The position numbers and the translations under genes are program-made. 64,000 nucleotides of DNA, from contig NZ_FOYQ01000001.1 in assembly GCF_900115205.1 (NCBI RefSeq), positions 647,240 to 711,239 on the forward strand, read 5' to 3'. The notes under the pieces are model-generated. The model searched no databases, was not told where the DNA came from, and saw nothing but the letters and a program-made list of their open reading frames with translations. Shown in pieces: positions 15,633-24,500 of this stretch; position 1 is the stretch's first letter, and every line of letters starts with the position of its first letter. Source of the DNA: Robiginitalea myxolifaciens (GTDB lineage: Bacteria; Bacteroidota; Bacteroidia; Flavobacteriales; Flavobacteriaceae).

Positions 15633-16463
15633 TTATTCCGAAGGGCGAACGAAGTATTCTGCTCCCTCCGGTTTGGCAAATTGCGCGGGATCGGTTACCA
15701 ACTCCGAGACTACCACGTTTTCAAAGTTTACCGGATTGCGCGCCGCCCCAATGGTTCGGCCTTCATACTCATGCCAGGTAATGGACTTGGGTAATAGCAA
15801 GCCGCGGTATTCCTTCCAGTCGTTATACCGGATCCACTTAACATTATCTGAATCTTCCCCGGTGCGGTAGGTAACCGTATAGCCCAACCAGGCCATTTGC
15901 TTGGTCTCGGGATGATAGTGTATGTAGTATTCATCCTTGGGGGAAGTTCCAATATCCGCGCCATAGGTGATCTGGATTCCCGGATACGACACGCCTTCAA
16001 ATTCCAGATCCGGAGTCTCCCCGTAATTGATGCCCGGGTCGGCCAGCACAAAGGGCATGGCATAAAAATAGAACATCAGGTTATGGTAAAACTCGGGATT
16101 CCCCTTGTAGTTCTCATCCGGATCGAGCAGCCAGGTTCCCGTCCCATCATAGCCCATGGCATAGGCTTCTGTTTCTACCCGGTCGTTGCGGGACCAGAGA
16201 TCAATGGTATGGGTTTCGGAAAAATCACCTTTCGGAAGATCGTAGCGCAAGGTGCGTTGCTTTTTCCATTGTTCCAGACCGCCATGTGCCTGCATTACTT
16301 CCACCAGTGATTCGGGAAAGGAGGCGTATAACGCTGTCAGTTCCGCGTCCTTATCCGCAAGTTCCTGCGTCGTGACATCATTGGATGCGTCAGTATTTTG
16401 CTCGGGGTTTTGCTTACAGGATACCGTAACAATCAGAATAAGCAGGGTGGTAAAAAGTCTCAT
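15633..16463 (-). CDS. Lipoprotein of unknown function (DUF6503-like)
   Basis: A 276-residue protein with a short lipoprotein signal peptide (LLILIVTVSCKQ, Cys16). The mature part begins with EVMQAHGGLEQWKKQRTLRYDL and continues with alternating beta strands (SETHTIDLWSRNDRV, DYNEYYIHY-like PKDEYYIHYHPETKQMAWLGY, RGLLLPKSITWHEYEGRT). This fits lipoproteins with an H-G-G-x-x-x-W start common in Flavobacteriia, which I associate with DUF6503; the fold resembles LolA/LolB-type half barrels. Function unknown, outer-membrane or periplasmic. Confidence 0.75.
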   Translation of the reverse strand: MRLFTTLLILIVTVSCKQNPEQNTDASNDVTTQELADKDAELTALYASFPESLVEVMQAHGGLEQWKKQRTLRYDLPKGDFSETHTIDLWSRNDRVETEAYAMGYDGTGTWLLDPDENYKGNPEFYHNLMFYFYAMPFVLADPGINYGETPDLEFEGVSYPGIQITYGADIGTSPKDEYYIHYHPETKQMAWLGYTVTYRTGEDSDNVKWIRYNDWKEYRGLLLPKSITWHEYEGRTIGAARNPVNFENVVVSELVTDPAQFAKPEGAEYFVRPSE

Positions 16464-16603
16464 GGGAGGTTTGTCTTTAGTTGATGCTTCGGTCGTAAGT
16501 TACAATTCAGCCTTACACCGGGCAGTTTATTTTACAAAATCCCTTTAATTGATTTTTATACCTTAGGTCACAATATGTCCGGGAACTCATTTAAGCTTTT
16601 TTG

Positions 16604-17239
16604 ATGAAACGTAAATGGCGGAAGCGCATACTCGCCCTTTTGGCCTTGCCTTTTGCGGTAGTTCTCCTGAGTAACCTGATCATTGAATGGGGTACTTCGG
16701 GTAAGCTATATGACGATGTTACTGCCGTGCCCTACAACAAGGTCGGCATCGTCCTGGGTACTGCCAGGCACCGTACCGAAGGTGGAATAAACCCATACTA
16801 TCAAAATCGGATCGACGCTACCGTGGACCTCTTTAATGCCGGCAAAATATCATTCGTTCTGGTCAGCGGCGATAACGGTAGTATTTATTACAACGAACCG
16901 GATACCATTAAGAAAGATCTTATAGAAGCAGGAATTCCCCAGGAGCGAATATTCCTGGATTACGCCGGTTTCCGGACACTGGATTCCATGATGCGGGCCA
17001 AAACCGTTTTTGGGCTGGATTCGGCCACGATCATTTCCCAAGAGTTCCATAACGAACGCGCCATATTTATTGCGGGATTCAAAGGCCTGGATGCCATAGG
17101 CTATAACGCCGAGGACCTCAGTGGTCGTCAGGGACTTAAAGTACAGACCCGCGAGGTTTTTGCCCGGGTAAAAGTCTTTGTGGATTTACTGCTCAACACC
17201 CAACCCAAATATTTAGGAGAAGGCGTCCGGATCGAATAA
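16604..17239 (+). CDS. SanA/ElyC-like DUF218 membrane protein
   Basis: A 211-residue protein with one N-terminal membrane helix (ILALLALPFAVVLLSNLII) and a periplasmic DUF218 domain: KVGIVLGTARHRTEGGINPYYQ, ISFVLVSGDNGS, then PQERIFLDYAGFRTLDSMMRAK and TIISQEFHNERAIFIA. This is the arrangement of E. coli SanA, which affects envelope permeability; the enzymatic activity of the family is not established. I chose the ATG at 16604 because it is the first ATG of the frame; a TTG directly ahead is also open. Confidence 0.88.
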   Translation: MKRKWRKRILALLALPFAVVLLSNLIIEWGTSGKLYDDVTAVPYNKVGIVLGTARHRTEGGINPYYQNRIDATVDLFNAGKISFVLVSGDNGSIYYNEPDTIKKDLIEAGIPQERIFLDYAGFRTLDSMMRAKTVFGLDSATIISQEFHNERAIFIAGFKGLDAIGYNAEDLSGRQGLKVQTREVFARVKVFVDLLLNTQPKYLGEGVRIE

Positions 17240-17284
17240 TTTAATGGAAATGAATATCTAGTAAGAAACCACAGCTAACCAACC

Positions 17285-18538
17285 ATGCAAAAACTCAAAA
17301 CCCTGCTTCGGAATTTAGGCCCGGGCCTGCTCTTTGCCAGTATGGCCATCGGAACTTCGCATTTGGTGCTTTCCACCAAGGCAGGGGCTACCTATGGGTG
17401 GATCATGATTCTCCCGATTATCCTGGCCAATCTGTTGAAATATCCCTTCTTTGAATACGGGATTCGGTATACCAATGTTACCGGGCGCAGCTTAATAGAG
17501 GGGTATGCACGAAGGGGGAAAGCGTATATGTGGATCTATGCCGGAATTACTCTGGTAACCACGTTTACCATCCTGGCCGCCCTGTATATCGTTACTGCAG
17601 GGCTGCTGGCGAACCTGTTTGAAATAACCGAAATATCCATCACCTGGATTGCCCTGGGGCTTTTCCTGTTCATTAGCCTGGCCCTGATTGTGGGTCGGTA
17701 TAGCCTGCTGGAAACGACCTTGAAAATAGTCATCAGCATTCTCTTTGTGGCCTTATTGGTAACCACAGTAATGGTGCTTTATAAACCTGCCGTCACAGCC
17801 AACCCGGACTTCGTGCGCCCTCCCCTATTGGATTCCGTTGGGGTGTTGTTTTTAATCAGCCTGATCGGGTGGATGCCTACCGCGGTGGAAGCCAGCAGCT
17901 GGATCAGCCTCTGGAGTCTGGAGAAGTATAAAATGCTCGGTAAGAAGCCTAGCCTGAAGGAAGCCCTCCAGGAATTCAACAGCGGCTACATCACCACGGC
18001 CCTGCTGGCCGTTTTCTTCTTGGTAATCGGGGTGCGCACCCTGTACGGAACCGGCACGGAGCTCAGCGGACAGGCTGTTACCTTTGCCGACCAGGTCGTG
18101 CAACTCTTTACCACGCATATCGGGGACTGGGCCTATATATTCATCGCTGTTTCGGCTTTTGCCACCATGTTCAGCACCTGTATGACCGCTCATGATGCGA
18201 TTGCGCGCGTGAGTATTGATGTGGTGGAATACCTCCGGCCCGACAAGAAGCGCTACACCCAAAAGTGGCATTATGCTTTGGTGGTAATACTACTCACCCT
18301 GGTTAATTTTCTGGTCCTAACAGCCTTTAGTGCCAACATGGGGCAGTTGGTTGCCCTGGCTACCTTTATTTCGTTTGTTTTGGCGCCAGTGGTCGGCTAC
18401 ATGAACCTGAAGAATGTGACCAGCGAGGACCTGCCTGCCGAGACGCACCCCAAGCGCTGGTTGCGCGCCCTCACCTATGCCGGGATTGCTTTCCTGACTT
18501 TTTTCGCGGCGTACTATTGCTGGGTATTGTTGGCCTAG
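17285..18538 (+). CDS. Nramp-superfamily transporter lacking canonical metal-binding motifs
   Basis: A 417-residue polytopic membrane protein with about eleven helices and the LNRNxGPGxL-type Nramp start (LLRNLGPGLLFASMAIG). In true Nramp manganese/iron transporters the unwound helix 1 carries D-P-G-N and helix 6 carries M-P-H. Here helix 1 reads MAIGTSHLVLST and helix 6 reads GWMPTAVEASSWISLW, so the metal-coordinating Asp, Asn and the MPH His are absent. The fold assignment is good, but transport of divalent metal ions is unlikely by the usual mechanism; related clades without these residues are known or suspected to carry other substrates. No Mn or metal riboswitch is visible in the 45 bases upstream. 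Confidence 0.85.
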   Translation: MQKLKTLLRNLGPGLLFASMAIGTSHLVLSTKAGATYGWIMILPIILANLLKYPFFEYGIRYTNVTGRSLIEGYARRGKAYMWIYAGITLVTTFTILAALYIVTAGLLANLFEITEISITWIALGLFLFISLALIVGRYSLLETTLKIVISILFVALLVTTVMVLYKPAVTANPDFVRPPLLDSVGVLFLISLIGWMPTAVEASSWISLWSLEKYKMLGKKPSLKEALQEFNSGYITTALLAVFFLVIGVRTLYGTGTELSGQAVTFADQVVQLFTTHIGDWAYIFIAVSAFATMFSTCMTAHDAIARVSIDVVEYLRPDKKRYTQKWHYALVVILLTLVNFLVLTAFSANMGQLVALATFISFVLAPVVGYMNLKNVTSEDLPAETHPKRWLRALTYAGIAFLTFFAAYYCWVLLA

Positions 18539-18573
18539 CGATATATTCTTAGTCCCAATCCTTACAGGCCTGA

Positions 18574-20499
18574 TTACAATTCATTGAAATTGAGCACAAT
18601 TAATGGGTAGCGCTCATTCTGGTTGTGGAGCATTTCCAGGCAAAAGACCCCTTCCTTACAGTTGTTCATGATCTGGGATTCCCCCAGGCCCTCTACCTCA
18701 GCGATACGTTCCGCCGGAACCCCCTGACTTAGCAGATATTGCTCAATAGCCTTAGCCCTGCGCTGAGACAATTGCAGGTTGGTTCGGGAACTCCCGCGAC
18801 TGTCCGTGTGGGCTTCAATACGCACAACCATATTGGGGAAGCCTCTGAGGATAGCTACGGCCTCGTCGAGTTTGGGCAACATATCCGGGGTCAGGGCTGT
18901 CGTGCCTTTGGGAAAGAGGAAACGATCAATATCCAGTACTTTCTTGCCTTCCCGATCGCGGACCACAGCATCCAACGGAGCCAGGATCACCTCGCCGATT
19001 CCACCTTCCTCCTGAGAAGCCAGAATGGCCTGGCTATCGAATAAGGCTGCCGCGTGTTTCTCCCTGGAGATCTCCAGACTTACATCCTCCCGCCAGGGCA
19101 ATTCCGCATAGTAACGGCCATCCTCCTGGCTGAGTACCTGCTGGAGTTCATTACCGGCAGGATCGAGGATACGCACCCGGGAGCCTGCCAATGGATTCCC
19201 AATGGGATCAATTACACGTCCCTGAAACACCAGGGTTTTGATTCCCGGAGCTTCTGAAAGCCTAAAGCCATAGAGATCGTCACCACCCAAGCCACCGGGT
19301 CGGTTCGAACTAAAGTAACCCAGATAACCTTCCCCCTGCTCTTCGCGTACGATCAGGCCAAACTCGTCGTGGCGGGAATTGATACCAGGCCCCAGGTTTA
19401 CCGGGATGGTAAAGAGGTCGTCGCCCCGCATTTCGGCCCGATAAATATCCATGCCGCCAAAACCGTAAAAGACATCCGAGGCAAAATACAGGCTGCCGTC
19501 CTGAACAAAAGGGGCAATTTCATTACCCGGAGAATTGATCCTCGGGCCAAGGTTTACCGGGGAGGACATGATCCGCCCCTGGTTCGTTGCCACGTAGTAA
19601 ATATCGGTACCGCCATATCCCTGCTCAAAATCGGCTGCGAAATACAAACGCTCTCGTTCAGCATCGTAATAGGGGTAGTAAAAAGAAGTGGCCGGGTCGC
19701 GGAGTAAGAGCTGCAAATCGCCTTCGCGGAAAGCCAGGGCTACGGCCAGGGAATTCTTTCCATTTTCATCAAAAGTCATTCGACCCCGTTCGGTATTGGA
19801 TCGCACGTAAAACACCGCATCCAGATTGGGGCTGTAAAAAGGGGTTGCCTCATGGTATTTGAGTTCCGGAAGCCAGTCCAGGGGTCCGGGATTCCGGGCT
19901 TGCCCCCCAGCTTCGAGGGTTGCCACAAAGACATCCATATAAGCCTCCCCGGATGGGCCATAGACCTCTTTTTCCCCCTGGCTGCGCGAGGAGCTGAAAA
20001 GCAATCGGTCGTCCCCATAAAACGCAGGGGCAAAGTCTCCGCCCGTACTATTGATGTTCAGGGTAAAAATTTCGTATTCGGCCGAACCCAGGTCCTGCTC
20101 CAGCACCGCCTCGTTGAACGTGGCATTCTCCATTAATTCGCCCGTAAGCATGGACTGGCCGGCACGGGTGTACGCCTTAACGCGTTCCGGGTTGGAAGTT
20201 TTGGACAGGGCTTGCAGCATGCGGTTGAAATCGGCTGTCCCCAGCACACTATCCTGTTTGAACAATTCCAGGTAGATCTCAGAGGATTGCCCGTACTGAC
20301 GCAATTTAAAATAGGACTCCGCCAATTTTAATCGCTGCTGAGGAGTAAGTGGAGCCTTTCGCGCTTCCTGCTCGTAGGCCTCAACGGCTTCGGCATAGTT
20401 GTATTCAAAGTACAGGCGATCCCCAGTCGAGGATTTCTGTGCCAGGGCAACCGAACACAGGCTGCACAAAATGAATGTTATACTCCAAAGTCGCTTCAT
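18574..20499 (-). CDS. OmpA family protein with TPR and PD40 repeats (PorE-like)
   Basis: A 641-residue protein with a signal peptide (WSITFILCSLCSVALAQ), TPR-like helices (about 25-115), a beta-propeller of PD40/WD40-like repeats (about 150-400; LLFSSSRSQGEKEVYG, RLYFAADFEQGYGGTDIY, SLYFASDVFYGFGGMDIY), a carboxypeptidase-regulatory-like domain (about 415-495; VFQGRVIDPIGNPLAGSRV) and a C-terminal OmpA peptidoglycan-binding domain (VVRIEAHTDSRGSSRTNLQLSQRRA). This layout is that of PorE and related T9SS-associated proteins that anchor to peptidoglycan. It starts 8 bases after the porP/sprF gene, closing the operon adhesin-porP-ompA, so it probably supports export or anchoring of the adhesin. 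Confidence 0.92.
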   Translation of the reverse strand: MKRLWSITFILCSLCSVALAQKSSTGDRLYFEYNYAEAVEAYEQEARKAPLTPQQRLKLAESYFKLRQYGQSSEIYLELFKQDSVLGTADFNRMLQALSKTSNPERVKAYTRAGQSMLTGELMENATFNEAVLEQDLGSAEYEIFTLNINSTGGDFAPAFYGDDRLLFSSSRSQGEKEVYGPSGEAYMDVFVATLEAGGQARNPGPLDWLPELKYHEATPFYSPNLDAVFYVRSNTERGRMTFDENGKNSLAVALAFREGDLQLLLRDPATSFYYPYYDAERERLYFAADFEQGYGGTDIYYVATNQGRIMSSPVNLGPRINSPGNEIAPFVQDGSLYFASDVFYGFGGMDIYRAEMRGDDLFTIPVNLGPGINSRHDEFGLIVREEQGEGYLGYFSSNRPGGLGGDDLYGFRLSEAPGIKTLVFQGRVIDPIGNPLAGSRVRILDPAGNELQQVLSQEDGRYYAELPWREDVSLEISREKHAAALFDSQAILASQEEGGIGEVILAPLDAVVRDREGKKVLDIDRFLFPKGTTALTPDMLPKLDEAVAILRGFPNMVVRIEAHTDSRGSSRTNLQLSQRRAKAIEQYLLSQGVPAERIAEVEGLGESQIMNNCKEGVFCLEMLHNQNERYPLIVLNFNEL

Positions 20500-20507
20500 A
20501 GTTCGTC

Positions 20508-21503
20508 TTAGAAAAATCTCGGGCTGTCGATCTGCTTGCCCTTTTTCTTATTCTTGTCCTTATCGGTATCGCGATTGCGTTCCCCACCTCTACCTAGGTA
20601 GAATTTCAGGATAAATTCGTGGGAACCGCTGTTGAATTCCCCTAACCCGTTGGTATTGTAATCATAGGCATAGCCAATGAAAATGCTGGGGTTGATCTGG
20701 AAGCCTGCCAAGCCACTCACGGCATTGTCAAAGCGATACCCCGCCCCTACAGTGACCACATCGCTGATCAGGAAGTTGGCCGAAAGATCTGTAGTTAGCG
20801 GTGCCCCGCTGATATAACTCAACAAGAAAGCCGGCTTGAATTTCAGGTTGTCACTTAGGTCAAAAACATAACCCCCGATAAAGTGAAATTGAATCTGGTC
20901 TTCCACGATTTGTGCCACCTCATCAGAAGTCAATCCGTCGGTCAGGAAATTGGGCACCGAGGCTCCCAGGTACCACTCTTCGCCATACATGAAGATTCCC
21001 GCACCCACCGTTGGGTAGAATTCATTGATATTTTGTGCATCCAGGATAGGTTCCCCTGGGTTTTCAAAAGTTCCCTTGCTGAAATCCGTATTCAGGATAT
21101 TTCCCCCTGCGGATAAACCAAAAGACAAAAAGGACGACTCGCTTAAATTAACCTGGAAGGAATAGCTGACATCGACAAAGGTTTGGCTAACCGGCCCCAG
21201 CTGGTCGCTCATGGCGTTAAAACCGAGTCCGTGCTGTTCTCCGATAGGCACATTGGCCCCAAAGCGAAAGGTGCGGGGAGCGCCCGGGATATCGATCCAC
21301 TGGGAACGATATAACAGGCTCAGATCGGGGGTTTCCACACTTCCGACATAAGCCGGGTTAAAACTTCCGATGTTATACATGTACTGCGTGTACTGGGGTT
21401 CGCGCTGAGCGCTGACCAATACGGGCAGGAGGAATAGCAGCGCCCAAAGGCTTTTGCGTACGATCATCGATATGGATTGAGGTTTGCCCGCAGTCTGCTT
21501 CAT
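20508..21503 (-). CDS. PorP/SprF family type IX secretion outer-membrane protein
   Basis: A 331-residue outer-membrane beta-barrel protein of the PorP/SprF family with a signal peptide (LWALLFLLPVLVSAQREP). Diagnostic segments are QYTQYMYNIGSFNPAYVGS, SLLYRSQWIDIPGAPRTF, GLGFNAMSDQLGPVSQT and a terminal amphipathic strand series ending in FILKFYLGR. Such proteins are needed for secretion or surface retention of the type B-CTD protein encoded beside them, as SprF is for SprB. The start lies 1 base after the stop of the 1432-residue adhesin gene, indicating tight translational coupling. A first ATG nine or so codons before MIVRKSLWALLF is used here. Confidence 0.94.
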   Translation of the reverse strand: MKQTAGKPQSISMIVRKSLWALLFLLPVLVSAQREPQYTQYMYNIGSFNPAYVGSVETPDLSLLYRSQWIDIPGAPRTFRFGANVPIGEQHGLGFNAMSDQLGPVSQTFVDVSYSFQVNLSESSFLSFGLSAGGNILNTDFSKGTFENPGEPILDAQNINEFYPTVGAGIFMYGEEWYLGASVPNFLTDGLTSDEVAQIVEDQIQFHFIGGYVFDLSDNLKFKPAFLLSYISGAPLTTDLSANFLISDVVTVGAGYRFDNAVSGLAGFQINPSIFIGYAYDYNTNGLGEFNSGSHEFILKFYLGRGGERNRDTDKDKNKKKGKQIDSPRFF

Positions 21504-21504
21504 C

Positions 21505-24500
21505 TTATCGTATCAATTGGATCCATCCTTTAACCGCCTCGGTATCCGGGCCGAGTTGCAGGATATAAAAATAGGTGCCCTCCGGTGCCAGGCTGCCTTC
21601 GTAATTACCATCCCAAACCGCATCATCGACCATATTCACCGCCTCAAAGACGAGTTGTCCGTAGCGATTAAAGATCTGAATTGAATTTTGTGGGAAGGTC
21701 CCGATGTCCCGAATCTTGAGGAAGTCATTGGTTCCATCGTTATTCGGGGAAAACTGGTTGAACACAAAGCCCGGGTCGGCTGGGTTCAATACATTGACCA
21801 CTACCCGTACACTGTCTTCGTCGTTATCCGGATTGGCATCGGCAGGGCTGGATCCCAAATAGCGTGCGGTATTGACAAAGTCGCCCGGGGCTCGGACTTC
21901 CACCTCAATTTCCAGATCCGCACTCGCACCCAGGGCCAGATCGGCTACCTCCCAAAGGCCAGTATCCACATCATAAGTTCCCAGGGTTGTCTGGTGAATC
22001 CTGTAAACAAAGACATTGGTGTCCAGGATATCCTCGATTCGGATATTGCGTAAATCGTCGTCCTGGCTAATGTTGGTAATCCGTATCCTGAAGGTGATGA
22101 TTTCCCCGGCAATCGGGCTTATGCGATCGGTCTGGTAATTGTTCCCGGAAAGGATATCGCCAATCTTGGCCGATTTCTCAACTTCAAGGTCTACTCCTTC
22201 CGGCAGGTCCACATCTACTTCTACCGTAGACGAATCGTTGGTTGGATTATCGTCTAGGGGGAAGGAAGTCAGTAGCTCTGCGGTATTGCTAAATACGCCG
22301 CCTTCGAGCACCACGGCGGTTATCCGTAGACTGGTCTGGGAGAGCGGGTCCATTTCAGGGATGGTCCAGGCTCCCGTGGCGGGATTGTACTGCCCCTGGT
22401 CAGCATTGTGGCTTACATAGGCAAAACCGCTTTCCAAGAGATCCCCCACTTCGATGCGCAGCACCCGGCTGTCACTGAGGTTGGCCAAGCTAATATTGAA
22501 ATTCACCTGTTCTCCAATAGCGGCTACCTCAGGATCCACCGTCTTGATAACCTCCAGGTCAATCGGGTCCGGCTCACAGTCCGGGGTTAAATTCGGGTCA
22601 CAGGGGTCCAGAGGATCGGAACCCTGTACAATTTCGTCCCCATCGGTAATCCCATCGCCATCGGTATCACAAAGCCCGTTGGTATTATCCGGAATACAGG
22701 GATCCTGGTTTGCGGGATCCTGCTGGTCGTTTACCCCATCCATATCGGAGTCCTCGGTGTTCGAATCCAGGGCATCGATGATTCCGTCGAAATCCTCATC
22801 TAAGGGATTATCCGGATCACCGCCAACTTCTTCTCCATCGTCAATACCATCCCCATCCGTATCGGGGTTATTGGGATCGGTCCCCAGGGCCGCTTCCACC
22901 CCACTGAGCAGGCCGTCACCATCGTCATCGGTATCGCAATTGTTTACGCTGATGGTTACCTGAGCCGATTCGTTTGTACAGGGTGCTTGTGCCCCGTTAG
23001 TGGTGTATTCAAAGACGTAGTCCCCATCGGGTACCCCGGTGAAATCCACGATATTATCCGCACCAATGACCAGTCCGTTGGAAGGGTCGGAGATGACTGC
23101 CCAGGTTCCGGCATCCTCCCCGCTGAGTTGCTCGTCCAGATCCAAACTAGTTGGCCCATAGGTCGGATCACTACAGGAGGAACCATTGGATGGCACCCCT
23201 GCGGTAACCGAGGGTATCACCGTGGCCACAACCGCTTCCCGTGCGGTAGCACAACCGTTGGCAAAGGCCTCTACATAAAAGGTGGTGGTCTGGGTGAGGT
23301 CCGGCATAAAAGTTGTCCCCGTGGCAATAGGCGTATCCGAATCAATGGCATCGTACCAGTTAATCGTCGGGTTGTTAGCACTATTCGGAATTTCTCCGCT
23401 GGCCGTTAAGGTCAGTACTCCCGGATCGCAAATTTCATCGCCCTGCCAATCCAAAAGTACCGGGCTTTGGTTCTGTTCCAGGGTAATCTCCAGGGTTGGG
23501 CTGGAACAGTCATTTACCGGATCGTAAAAGAAGGCGTAGTACGTACCCGGGGTTGGATTGTCGATTGCCGCCTGGGTCAATAAGGCCCCGCTATCCGGAA
23601 AATCCGGACTGGTACTCCATTCCAGGGTGGTCCCTGCCGGAGGTGTACTATTGGTGAAATCACTGAGGCTGGGTAAGGTGTCGTCTGTACAGTAGACCGT
23701 GGGAATTCCTGTAGACACAGGAGCCTGATCCCCGGCATCGCAAGCATCGTCATTAATGATCGTCGCCTGACCGGTTCCCTTGCTTACCGCTGCATTCTGA
23801 ACATTTTCCAGGAGGAGTTGAAAGGTTTCATCGTCTTCCTTATCGTCATCCGCGATTACCTGAACCGTAGCCGTGGTCTGGGTTCCTCCCTGGGGAATCT
23901 GCCCGGGTTGTTCGTCCAACTCCACGTAGTCGTTGTTGCCAAGGGTAGCTGTTCCGTTCTGGGTGCTGAGTTCAAAATTGATATTCTCTACCGCAATCCC
24001 CTCATCCACACTAATGGTAAACGTGAACGCCGTTTGCCCGCCGGTACCTTCCGCCTGGGAAATGTCATCAATGGAAATGCTATTGGCATCGTCGTTCTGG
24101 ATAGTTCCTGTCCCGGTATTCTGGCTAATGGTTGCGCCTGTTGGGCTGCTGAGCACTACGGTAAAGGTCTCCCCGAATTCCGGCTTGGTATCCCCGTTTA
24201 CGGGTACATTGATCACTGTACTACTGGCGCCCGCTGCAATGGTGCCTGTTCCGGAAGTATTTACATAATCCCCATCGGCAAGGGTGGCCGAACCATCCTG
24301 GGTAGCGTAGGAGAATTCGATGTCCTGAATGGCGGTCAAGCCTCCTCCAACGGTTACATCAAAGGAAAAATTCGATGCTCCTGCATCCCCTTCGTTCTGG
24401 CTCACATTCCCGATGGCAATGGTATTGCTGTCGTCATTGACAATAGTTCCGATCGCGGTATCGTTCGCACTGGCATCCGCTCCATTGACATTGACAATCT

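Noticed and set aside
22560-22960. Dense GATGG/ATCGG-type repeats as a possible tandem DNA repeat or CRISPR-like array
   Set aside because: They are the DTDGDGI codons of the thrombospondin type 3 repeats in the adhesin gene; spacing is irregular and the frame is coding.
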